From contig CAISWQ010000018.1 in the NCBI GenBank assembly GCA_903889245.1, forward strand, positions 1-64,000: a stretch of 64,000 bases of DNA, in the 5' to 3' direction. The position numbers and the translations under genes are program-made. Below, in pieces: positions 42,908-50,449 of this stretch. Positions within the stretch are counted from its first letter, which is position 1, and every line of letters begins with the position of its first letter. Below the pieces are notes generated by a model. It saw nothing but the letters and a program-made list of their open reading frames with translations, did no database searches and was not told the origin of the DNA. Origin of the DNA: an uncultured Lentisphaerota bacterium. Lineage in GTDB: Bacteria; Verrucomicrobiota; Kiritimatiellia; CAIQIC01.

Positions 42908-43741
42908 ATGAAATCGCTGTCGCTGATCGCCTCCGCTGTGCTCTCCGGTCTGCTCGCCGCGCCGGCCTGTACGCTCTGGGGCGCGGCGGGCGAGCGCGCC
43001 GAGGGCGGCGGCACCCTCATCGTCAAATCCCGCGACTGGCGGCCCGACCACACGCAGGAAACAAAAACCGTCACGCCGCGTTCCGGCTACAAATATTTTG
43101 GCCTCTACGCCGTGGGCGGCGAGGAGCCCGGCCTCAAGGCCGGCGTCAACCGCCACGGCCTCGCGGTCGTCACCGCCGCGGCCAGTTGTCTCCCGCAGTC
43201 CGTGCGGAAAAACCAGCCGGGCAAGCGCGGGGTGACCTCGGAAATCCTGGCCAACTTTGATTCGGTGGACGCGCTCCTCGCGCAGCGCGCACTTTTTGAA
43301 CGCGCCCGCGCGAGCTTCTTCCTGATCGCCGACCGGCAGCAGCTCGCGCTCGTCGAGGTCGCGCTGGGTGGCAAGTACGTCGTGCGCACAGAGACGAATG
43401 GCGTGGTCGCGCACACCAATGGCTACCTGGAGGAGGCGTTGCGCAGTCCCACCCTCAGCGACGGCGCCAGCAGTACCACGCGGCTGGCGCGCATCAAGGC
43501 GCTGCTCGCCGAGGCGCGCCTGCCGCTGGATATCGCCCAGTTCAAGCGGATGAGCAGTGACCAGCACGATGGCCCGGACAACAGCATCTGGCGGACCGGC
43601 GCCAAAACCCGCACGCTGGCCACGTGGATTCTCGCGCTGCCCCGGCAAGCCCCGCCCGCGCTCTACTTGAAGCTCGCCAACCCCGGCCAGCCGATCACGG
43701 AGACGAACCTTGTTTGCGATGCCAAGTTCTGGAATCCATAA
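42908..43741 (+). CDS. Exported Ntn-hydrolase (C45/C59-like)
   Basis: This 277-residue protein has hydrophobic residues 1-20 forming a signal peptide, followed directly by Cys21 in ACTLWGAAGERAEGG. An N-terminal nucleophile Cys next to a processed end is the Ntn-hydrolase design. The later IVKSRDWRPD matches the conserved Arg/Asp that follow in acylase and bile-salt-hydrolase-like families. Members cut amide bonds of small molecules or peptides. It sits between cydAB and cydDC, after a palindrome pair, with no obvious link to either. Confidence 0.75.
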   Translation: MKSLSLIASAVLSGLLAAPACTLWGAAGERAEGGGTLIVKSRDWRPDHTQETKTVTPRSGYKYFGLYAVGGEEPGLKAGVNRHGLAVVTAAASCLPQSVRKNQPGKRGVTSEILANFDSVDALLAQRALFERARASFFLIADRQQLALVEVALGGKYVVRTETNGVVAHTNGYLEEALRSPTLSDGASSTTRLARIKALLAEARLPLDIAQFKRMSSDQHDGPDNSIWRTGAKTRTLATWILALPRQAPPALYLKLANPGQPITETNLVCDAKFWNP

Positions 43742-43782
43742 CCCGCGGTCACGGTCCCAGCACGCCACCAATCCCTTGCGCT

Positions 43783-45591
43783 ATGAATCTTGACCGCCGC
43801 CTGCTCCAACTGCTCCCGCTTGCGCGCGGCTGGTTCGCCGCCGCTGTCGCCTCCGGCGTGGGTGCGGCTGTTTGCGCGGTCGTGCAGGCGTGGGCCTTGA
43901 GCCGGGCGATTGGCGGTGTCTTCCTGCGGCACGAAACGCTCGCCGCCGTCACCGGCTGGCTCGCGCTCTTCGCCGGCGCGGCGGCGCTGCGCGCCGCGCT
44001 CGGCGCGCTGACCGCTGCCGCCGGCGCGCGCGTCGCCGAGCGCGTCAAAAATAATCTGCGTGACCGGCTGGCGGAAAAAATCTTCGCGCTTGGTCCCGAC
44101 CGCGCCGCCGGTAGCCGCAGCGGCGAACTGGCGAACACCCTCGCGCGCGGCGTCGAGGCGCTCGAGGCCTACTTCGCCCACTACCTGCCGCAGCTCTTCA
44201 TCACCGCGCTCGCGCCGCTGGTGATCCTCGCCGCCGTCTTCCCGCGCGACTGGCTCTCCGGCGTCATCATGCTGCTGACCGCGCCGCTGATCCCGCTCTT
44301 CATGCTGCTGATCGGCGCCACCGCCAAACGGATGACCGACCGCCAGTGGCAGTCGCTCTCGCGGATGAGCGCGCACTTTCTCGACGTGTTGCAGGGCCTA
44401 CCTGCGCTCAAGCTGCTCGGTCGCGCGCGCGAGCAGGCCGCAGGCATCGCGCGGATCAGCGACGACTACCGCCGCGCCACGCTGCGCGTGCTGCGCGTCG
44501 CCTTTCTCTCCGCGCTCGCGCTGGAGATGCTGGCGACCATCAGTACCGCCATTGTCGCCGTCGCGCTCGGCCTGCGCCTGCTGAAGGGCGGCATGGAGTT
44601 CGAGCCGGCGCTGATGGTGCTGATCCTCTGCCCGGAATTCTATGGCCCGCTCCGCGCGCTCGGCGCACGCTTCCACGCCGGCATGGAAGGTGTCAGCGCC
44701 GCAAAGAGCCTCCACGAAGTTCTAGACGCGGCAGTGCCGGTGCGGCCTTCTTCAGTCCAGAACTCCAGAACTCCAACACTCCAGCACTCCGTTGAGTTGC
44801 GGTTTGAGGCGGTCAGTTTTTCCTATCCTCACCGTACCACTCCGGCACTGGAGTCGGTTTCCTTCCATCTTCGTCCCGGCACCATCACCGCGCTGGTCGG
44901 CGCGAGCGGCGCGGGCAAGTCCACCGTCGCGAAATTGCTGCTGCGCTTCATCGTGCCCGATGCCGGCCGGATTTTGGTGAACGGCGCGGACTTGGCGGCG
45001 CTTCCGCCCGACGAGTGGCGGCGGCAGGTCGCCTGGCTGCCGCAACGTCCGCATCTTTTCCACGGTACGCTCGCCGACAACATCCGCCTCGCGAAACCGG
45101 AGGCGAGCATGGCGGAAGTCGAGGCCGCCGCCCGCGCCGCGCATGTCCACGAGTTCGCCGGCAAGCTGCCGCAAGGCTACGACACACTGCTTGGCGAGCG
45201 CGGCGCGCGGCTCTCCGGCGGGCAGGCCCAGCGTGTGGCCCTGGCGCGCGCGTTCCTGAAGGATGCGCCGTTGCTGATACTCGACGAGCCGACCTCGTTC
45301 CTCGATGCCGCGAGCGAGGCCGCCATCACCGAGGCGCTGACCAGGCTCGCCGCCGGCCGTACGACGCTCCTGATCGCCCACCGGCAGGCGACGATCCAGC
45401 GCGCGGCGCAAATCGTTGTCCTCGACCACGGCCGCGTGGTGGAGCAGGGGACTCCGGCGCAACTGCTGGTGCGAGCGCAAAATATTTTGGAGTGCGCGGA
45501 CGAGTCCGCGCTTTCCGCGCCGCGACACGTCGCGGCGCAACCAAGCGCCGCCGCGTCGCCACAGTCCATAGTTCTGGAGGGCAGCGTATGA
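43783..45591 (+). CDS. cydD: ABC exporter subunit CydD
   Basis: This 602-residue half of the CydDC exporter moves cysteine/glutathione to the periplasm and is needed to assemble cytochrome bd. Six membrane helices come first (about residues 15-300), then the nucleotide-binding domain with GASGAGKST, LSGGQAQRVALARAF and LLILDEPTSFLD. The linker between the two domains contains SSVQNSRTPTLQHS, encoded by an AACTCC-type repeat. The last 40 residues are low complexity and encoded by hairpin repeats. The stop overlaps cydC by 4 bp. Confidence 0.93.
   Translation: MNLDRRLLQLLPLARGWFAAAVASGVGAAVCAVVQAWALSRAIGGVFLRHETLAAVTGWLALFAGAAALRAALGALTAAAGARVAERVKNNLRDRLAEKIFALGPDRAAGSRSGELANTLARGVEALEAYFAHYLPQLFITALAPLVILAAVFPRDWLSGVIMLLTAPLIPLFMLLIGATAKRMTDRQWQSLSRMSAHFLDVLQGLPALKLLGRAREQAAGIARISDDYRRATLRVLRVAFLSALALEMLATISTAIVAVALGLRLLKGGMEFEPALMVLILCPEFYGPLRALGARFHAGMEGVSAAKSLHEVLDAAVPVRPSSVQNSRTPTLQHSVELRFEAVSFSYPHRTTPALESVSFHLRPGTITALVGASGAGKSTVAKLLLRFIVPDAGRILVNGADLAALPPDEWRRQVAWLPQRPHLFHGTLADNIRLAKPEASMAEVEAAARAAHVHEFAGKLPQGYDTLLGERGARLSGGQAQRVALARAFLKDAPLLILDEPTSFLDAASEAAITEALTRLAAGRTTLLIAHRQATIQRAAQIVVLDHGRVVEQGTPAQLLVRAQNILECADESALSAPRHVAAQPSAAASPQSIVLEGSV
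44757..44791. repeat. AACTCC-type repeat inside cydD
   Basis: Degenerate direct repeats of CCAGAACTCC / CCAACACTCC lie in the linker-coding part of cydD, between the membrane and nucleotide-binding domains. The reading frame is kept. Confidence 0.75.
45494..45538. repeat. Two hairpins inside the cydD 3' end
   Basis: GCGCGGA/TCCGCGC (45494-45500 with 45505-45511) is followed by GCGCCGCGAC/GTCGCGGCGC (45517-45526 with 45529-45538, 2-base loop). Both fall in the region coding for the low-complexity CydD tail. Confidence 0.8.
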
Positions 45592-47231
45592 AGCCCGGCG
45601 CCGTCATGTCGCGGCTGCTGGCGCTTCTGCGCGGCGAGGGCAAGTGGATGTTGCTGGCGACGCTGCTCGGACTGGCGACCGTCCTGTCTGGCGTCGGCCT
45701 GCTGATGACCAGCGCGTGGCTCATCTCGACCACGGCACTGCATCCTTCCATCGCGGCAATCGCGGTCGCAGTTACCGGCGTCCGCTTCTTCGGCATCACG
45801 CGCGGCCTCTTCCGCTACCTTGAACGCCTGGTCGCGCACGAGGTCACGTTCCGCCTGCTGGCGCGGCTACGGGTCTGGTTCTTCCGCGCGGTGGAGCCGC
45901 TCGCGCCGGCGCGGCTCGCGGGCACGCGCAGCGGCGACCTGCTCGCGCGTGTCGTCGCCGATGTCGAGAACCTGGAGCACATCTACGTCCGCCTGCTCGC
46001 GCCGCCGGCGGTGGCGCTGCTGACCGCGGCGCTGTGCGCGTGGCTCTTTGGCCGCTGGGACGCGCGGCTGGCATGGGCCTTGTGCACCGCGCTTTTCGCC
46101 GGTGGCGTCGTGCTGCCGCTGGCGTTGCAGGTGGCAGGCCGGAAACTCGGCGCGCAACTCGTCGCCACCCGCGCCGCACTCAACATCGCCACTGTCGATG
46201 GCGTCCAGGGTCTGGCCGATCTGCTCGTCTATGGTCGCGCTGCGGAGCAGCAGCGGAAGATCGCGAAGCTCGGTAGCGACTGGACGCGGCTCCAGCGGCG
46301 CATGACGGCGCTTAACGGCCTCGGTGAGGCGCTGCTCGGTTTGTGCCAGGCGGGGGCGGTAGTTGCGCTGTTCACGCTCGCCTCGCCGGAGGTTTCGTTG
46401 GGTAGCCTCGCGGGTGTGCTGCTCGCGGTCATCACGCTCGGCGTCATGGCCTGCTTCGAGGCCCTCGCGCCGCTGCCGCAGGCGTTCCAAAGCTGGGAAC
46501 AGAACCGGCAGGCGGCGCAGCGCGTGTTCGCTGTCGCTGATGTCGCTCCCGCCGTGACACCGCCCGCCCAGCCGCAAGAGTTGCCGGCGACGCATGAGCT
46601 GGAATTCGAGCGCGTTTCGTTCCGCTACACACCGGACGACGATTGCGTGGTGCGCGATTTCTCGCTGAAGATTCCCGCGGGCGGTCGTGTCGCGATCCTT
46701 GGACCGAGCGGTGTTGGCAAATCCACGCTGGCCAGTCTGCTCGTGAGATTTTGGGATGTGAGCGCCGGCGTGATCCGCCTTGGCGGGCGCGACCTGCGCG
46801 AACTTGAACCTCACGACCTGCCACGCGTTATCACTGTGGTGCCGCAGCAGCCGTGGTTGATGGGCGCGACGCTGCGCGAAAACCTGTTGCTCGCCAAGCC
46901 CGATGCCACCGACGCCGAACTGTTGCGCGTATTGGCGGCAGTGAAGCTTGATACGTTCGTGAAATCGCTACCGGAGAAGCTTGATACCTGGCTCGGCGAT
47001 CAGGGCTTGCAGTTGAGTGGCGGACAGCGGCGGCGGCTGGTGCTCGCGCAGGCGCTGCTGCGCGCCACGCCGGTCATGGTCTTCGACGAGCCCACTGCCG
47101 ACCTCGACCCCGCGACCGAACGCGAGATCATGGATCTCATCTGGTCGCTCGACGCGCGGTACACGGTCATTGTCATCACGCATCGCGAGACCGCGCTCAC
47201 CCGCGCCAGCCAGGTTGTCCGGCTCGGGTAA
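45588..47231 (+). CDS. cydC: ABC exporter subunit CydC
   Basis: This 547-residue partner of CydD has a start that overlaps the cydD stop (ATGA). The transmembrane half carries SGVGLLMTSAWLISTTALHP and TGVRFFGITRGLFRYLERLV, both typical of CydC. The nucleotide-binding domain has GPSGVGKST, LSGGQRRRLVLAQALL and VMVFDEPTADLDP. Together the pair exports thiols for bd oxidase maturation, in keeping with cydAB just upstream. Confidence 0.95.
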   Translation: MKPGAVMSRLLALLRGEGKWMLLATLLGLATVLSGVGLLMTSAWLISTTALHPSIAAIAVAVTGVRFFGITRGLFRYLERLVAHEVTFRLLARLRVWFFRAVEPLAPARLAGTRSGDLLARVVADVENLEHIYVRLLAPPAVALLTAALCAWLFGRWDARLAWALCTALFAGGVVLPLALQVAGRKLGAQLVATRAALNIATVDGVQGLADLLVYGRAAEQQRKIAKLGSDWTRLQRRMTALNGLGEALLGLCQAGAVVALFTLASPEVSLGSLAGVLLAVITLGVMACFEALAPLPQAFQSWEQNRQAAQRVFAVADVAPAVTPPAQPQELPATHELEFERVSFRYTPDDDCVVRDFSLKIPAGGRVAILGPSGVGKSTLASLLVRFWDVSAGVIRLGGRDLRELEPHDLPRVITVVPQQPWLMGATLRENLLLAKPDATDAELLRVLAAVKLDTFVKSLPEKLDTWLGDQGLQLSGGQRRRLVLAQALLRATPVMVFDEPTADLDPATEREIMDLIWSLDARYTVIVITHRETALTRASQVVRLG

Positions 47232-47322
47232 TCCCCCCCCTGATAAGCGGCGGCCTGCTGTTGCGGCGCACCATGCGCGGCAGGCTGGACCTTTTTCAAC
47301 GCCCAGCTTGCCGGAACCAAAT

Positions 47323-47344
47323 CGCACACTTGTACAAGTGTGCG
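47323..47344. repeat. 22-bp perfect palindrome (copy 1)
   Basis: The core CACACTTGTACAAGTGTG is flanked by CG on each side. It is the same core as the longer palindrome at 47496-47547, but its outer arms (GGAACCAAAT and GGATTGAGC) no longer pair fully. Confidence 0.92.
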
Positions 47345-47495
47345 GATTGAGCGGCAAGGCAGTTGAGGGATGAATCGGTGAAAAATGGCGATGCCTATAG
47401 TGCAGAAAACCATTGAAACACAGGCAAAGAATGAAGTCTGCCGCCAGCCGCAGCACGGCATACGAGGCGCCTGACCGCATACCACGGCAGCAAAA

Positions 47496-47547
47496 GCGCA
47501 CGGACCCAATCGCACACTTGTACAAGTGTGCGATTGGGTCCGTGCGC
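47496..47547. repeat. 52-bp perfect palindrome (copy 2)
   Basis: The 26-bp arms (47496-47521 and 47522-47547) are perfectly complementary with no spacer; the core is CACACTTGTACAAGTGTG. It lies between the convergent cydC and aspA genes. The 421-bp gap 47232-47652 holds no gene; besides the two palindromes it has a C-run at 47234-47241 and GC-rich spacer. Confidence 0.95.
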
Positions 47548-47652
47548 ATAGTACGTGTGTTGCCTCGGCGCTTGATGTGCGCCGGCGCGGATATTTCGGC
47601 GGCCAACGGCCACTGCTGCCGCGCCAACAGACACAACCCATGGCGGGCAACA

Positions 47653-49032
47653 TCAGCCGAGGTTGGGGCCGATGCAGGTCTTGAGGAGGGCGTCGAGTTC
47701 CGCGGTGGTGAGCAGTTGCCTGGCGAGCACAAGGTCGCGTAACGTCTGGCCGGTCCGGCGCGCTTCCTTGACCAACTCGGCGACGCGGTCATAGCCGAGG
47801 CGCGGGTTGAGGATAGTCGGCAGGCCCAGGCTCGACTCAAAATTCCGGTAGCAGACTTCCGTATTGGCTGCGATGCCGGCAATGCACTTCTCCGCCAGCA
47901 TCGTGCAGACGCGGTCGAGGATGCCGAGCGCGGCGACGAGGTTCGCGCCGACGACCGGCATGTGTGTGTTGAGCTCAAGCTGGCCGGCGGCGCACGAGAG
48001 TTGCACGGCGTGGTCGTGGCCCATGATCTGGATGCAGGCCATGTTCGCGGCCTCGCAAATGCTCGGATTGATTTTGCCCGGCATGATCGAGGAACCCGGC
48101 TCGACCGTGGGCAGGGTGATTTCGTTGAATCCCGTGTTCGGGCCGGAGGCGAGCAGGCGCAGATCGTTGCAAATCTTGTTCACGTCGGCGGCGGCGCAGC
48201 GCAGCGCGGCGGAGAAACCGGCGAGGTCGGTCAGGAATTGCGTCGCTTCGAGTCCATCCTTGGCGGCGCGCCACGACTGCTGGGTCAGCGCGGTCAGCTC
48301 GCTGCAGATGGCGATGCGGAAAGCCTTGGGTGTGTTGACGCCGGTGCCGATCGCGTTGCCGCCGATGCCGAGTTCGAGCAGGAAATCGCGCGCCTGCTGG
48401 ATGCGCTGCACATCCTTCTCCAGCGCCCGCGCCCACGCGGCGAATTCCTGACCGAGCGTCACTGGCACCGCGTCCTGCAAATGCGTACGCCCGCTCTTGA
48501 GCACATCCTTGAATTCGTTGGCCTTCGTGCGCAAGGCGGCGATCAGCACGCCGAGGCTTGTCGCCGCCGGCGCGGCCAGCTCGACGCAGGCGAGCTTGAT
48601 GGCCGAGGGGAAGACATTGTTCGTGGACTCGCCCTTGTTCACGTCGTCGTTCGGATGAATCCCGCCCCGGTCGCCGCGCGGCCTGCCGAGCGCCGCGTTG
48701 GCGAGGTTGGCGACGACCTCGTTGACGTTCATGTTCGTCGAGGTGCCGGAGCCGGCCTGAAAGACATCAATAGGGAATTGGTCGGCGTATTCACCGGCGA
48801 GGAGCTTCTGGCAGGCGCCGATGATGGCATCGGTCTTGTCAGGCGGCAGCAGGCCGAGCGAGCGGTTGGCGAGCGCGCACGCCCATTTCAGGCGGACGAT
48901 GCCGCGGATGAGCGCACCCGGCAGCGGCGCACCGGCGACGTTGAAGTTTTGGAGCGAGCGCACCGTGTGTACGCCGTACCAAGCCTCGTCCGGCACCTGC
49001 ACGGCGCCCAGCGAATCTTTTTCGGTTCTCAT
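47653..49032 (-). CDS. aspA: Aspartate ammonia-lyase (fumarase/aspartase superfamily)
   Basis: This 459-residue enzyme was started at the ATG giving MRTEKDSLGAVQVPDEAWYG. The superfamily signature GSSIMPGKINP lies near residue 315. YGVHTVRSLQNF, HLQDAVPVTLGQEF and CIAGIAANTEVC favour aspartase (aspartate to fumarate and ammonia) over class II fumarase. Fumarase remains possible, because short motifs overlap. It would feed fumarate into respiration or recycle nitrogen. It is monocistronic by appearance. Confidence 0.82.
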   Translation of the reverse strand: MRTEKDSLGAVQVPDEAWYGVHTVRSLQNFNVAGAPLPGALIRGIVRLKWACALANRSLGLLPPDKTDAIIGACQKLLAGEYADQFPIDVFQAGSGTSTNMNVNEVVANLANAALGRPRGDRGGIHPNDDVNKGESTNNVFPSAIKLACVELAAPAATSLGVLIAALRTKANEFKDVLKSGRTHLQDAVPVTLGQEFAAWARALEKDVQRIQQARDFLLELGIGGNAIGTGVNTPKAFRIAICSELTALTQQSWRAAKDGLEATQFLTDLAGFSAALRCAAADVNKICNDLRLLASGPNTGFNEITLPTVEPGSSIMPGKINPSICEAANMACIQIMGHDHAVQLSCAAGQLELNTHMPVVGANLVAALGILDRVCTMLAEKCIAGIAANTEVCYRNFESSLGLPTILNPRLGYDRVAELVKEARRTGQTLRDLVLARQLLTTAELDALLKTCIGPNLG

Positions 49033-49112
49033 GACTGCTTCCTCAAACTCTGCGGTGGCGCGGGCGCTCCGCGCACGCTCGAAACGCGCCTGGAGGTCGC
49101 GTTCCACCCTGC

Positions 49113-49529
49113 TCACTCGTGCCCGCCTGCAAAGCGGCGCGCGGCTTTCTTCGCGGAATGCTGCCGCTTGTCGGCGAGCATCCGCGCGCGCTGGCGGCGC
49201 GAGCGGCGGCGTTTTTGTCGCCGGATTTTCTCCTGCGCCTGCTGCCGCGCGCTCGCCGCGCCGCGCTGCCGCGCCTCAAGCTGGTCGCACAGCTCGCGCC
49301 GCGCCAGAAACCGGTTCAGCGCCTGCGAACGTTCCCACTGGCACTTGACCTCGAGGCCGCTCGGTTTGTGCCGCAGCCAGACGCACGACGAGGTCTTGTT
49401 GATCTTCTGCCCGCCCGCGCCGCCGCCCTTGACGAAGCTTTCCTCGAGGTCGGCCTCGCGCAGGCCGAGCCGCTCCATCCGCGCGCGCAGCGCGTCGGCC
49501 TTTTCCGGGCTGACTCCGAACGACAACAT
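49113..49529 (-). CDS. RF-1-domain GGQ protein (ArfB/PrfH-like)
   Basis: This 138-residue protein carries the release-factor catalytic loop in SFVKGGGAGGQKINKTSSCV (GGQ at about residues 40-42), then a very basic, arginine/lysine-rich C-terminal tail (about 95-138). Both features fit ArfB/C12orf65-type peptidyl-tRNA hydrolases that rescue stalled ribosomes; the tail of ArfB enters the mRNA channel. No codon-recognition domain is present, so it is not RF1 or RF2. The start at 49529 gives MLSFGVSPEKADALRARM. Confidence 0.88.
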   Translation of the reverse strand: MLSFGVSPEKADALRARMERLGLREADLEESFVKGGGAGGQKINKTSSCVWLRHKPSGLEVKCQWERSQALNRFLARRELCDQLEARQRGAASARQQAQEKIRRQKRRRSRRQRARMLADKRQHSAKKAARRFAGGHE

Positions 49530-49616
49530 GGCGGCAGGATAGACGGCGCCCGCCCAAAAGCAACCGTACTTTTGTTTTGATTTTCGGCGGAAGCTGGCTA
49601 CTCTCTCGGCCCGCCG

Positions 49617-49693
49617 GTGGATGTAGCTCAGTTTGGCAGAGCACCAGGTTGTGGCCCTGGCTGTCGCGGGTTCAAATCCCGTCATCCACCCCA
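49617..49693 (+). tRNA. tRNA-His (anticodon GTG)
   Basis: The acceptor stem GTGGATG/CATCCAC is followed by discriminator C and an encoded CCA (49691-49693). A G at 49616 pairs with the discriminator C, giving the G-1 needed by tRNA-His. The anticodon stem-loop is CCAGGTTGTGGCCCTGG and the T-arm is CGGGTTCAAATCCCG. It is followed by palindrome copies. Confidence 0.97.
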
Positions 49694-49707
49694 GCTTCCG
49701 CGCGCGG

Positions 49708-49817
49708 TTTCCCAGTCCTGGACAACAAGGCGTTCTTTTTCCCAAGCCATGGAAAACTCTTTGTGAGATTTTCCATGGCTTGGAAATACCCACGCTTTAC
49801 GTTTCCAAGGCTGGGAA
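49708..49817. repeat. Palindrome cluster, 4 copies
   Basis: Centres lie at 49716, 49747, 49778 and 49810 (spacings 31, 31 and 32), between tRNA-His (+) and nth (-). Copies 2 and 3 carry matching changes (CCAAGCCATGG and CCATGGCTTGG) that are exact reverse complements of each other. Confidence 0.9.
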
Positions 49818-49819
49818 GA

Positions 49820-50449
49820 TCAGACTTTGCCGCAGGATGGACAGAGTGTGGCGATGGGGCAGGCCGCGCAGTCGGGTTTGCGGGCGTAGCAGCAGCGCCG
49901 GCCGTGGAAGACCATGCAATGCGACCAGTCGGTCCAATCTTCTTCCGGCAGGATTGCTTTGAGATCGAACTCGATCTTGTCGGGGTCCTCAAGCTTGGTG
50001 AAGCCGAGGCGCTGCGAGAGGCGCTTGAAGTGCGTATCCACAACGATGCCGGGCTGGCCGAACACGGTGGCGACCAGCAGGTTCGCGGTCTTGCGGCCGA
50101 TGCCGGGCAGGCCGACGAGCGTATCGAGGTCGCTGGGCAATTCGCCGCCGAATTTTTCCACGACGACCGCGGCGAGCGCGCGGATGTTCCTGGCCTTGTT
50201 GCGGAAGAAGCCGGTGGAGCGGATTTCGGCTTCCAACGTTTCCTGCGGGACGGCGGCGAAGTCGGCGGCGCTGCGATACTTGGCGAACAAAACCGGCGTG
50301 ACCATGTTGACGCGCTTATCGGTGCACTGCGCGGAGAGGATCGTCGCGACGGCGAGTTCCATCGGCGTCTGCCAGTGCTGGAGTTCGCAGCCGGCGTCGG
50401 GATAGGCGCTACGCAGCCGCTTGAGAATCTCCTGGGCGCGCGTTTTCAT
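49820..50449 (-). CDS. nth: Endonuclease III
   Basis: This 209-residue base-excision DNA glycosylase/AP lyase acts on oxidised pyrimidines. The helix-hairpin-helix LPGIGRKTAN holds the catalytic Lys (about 122), and VVDTHFKRLSQRLG holds the catalytic Asp (about 140). The [4Fe-4S] motif C-X6-C-X2-C-X5-C is complete in CYARKPDCAACPIATLC. The ATG at 50449 overlaps the methyltransferase stop by 4 bp and gives the expected N-terminus. Confidence 0.95.
   Translation of the reverse strand: MKTRAQEILKRLRSAYPDAGCELQHWQTPMELAVATILSAQCTDKRVNMVTPVLFAKYRSAADFAAVPQETLEAEIRSTGFFRNKARNIRALAAVVVEKFGGELPSDLDTLVGLPGIGRKTANLLVATVFGQPGIVVDTHFKRLSQRLGFTKLEDPDKIEFDLKAILPEEDWTDWSHCMVFHGRRCCYARKPDCAACPIATLCPSCGKV

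Noticed and set aside
47413-47742. Open frame across the 52-bp palindrome
   Set aside because: The translation is dominated by the palindrome and it overlaps the aspA 3' end; no start signal or motif is seen.
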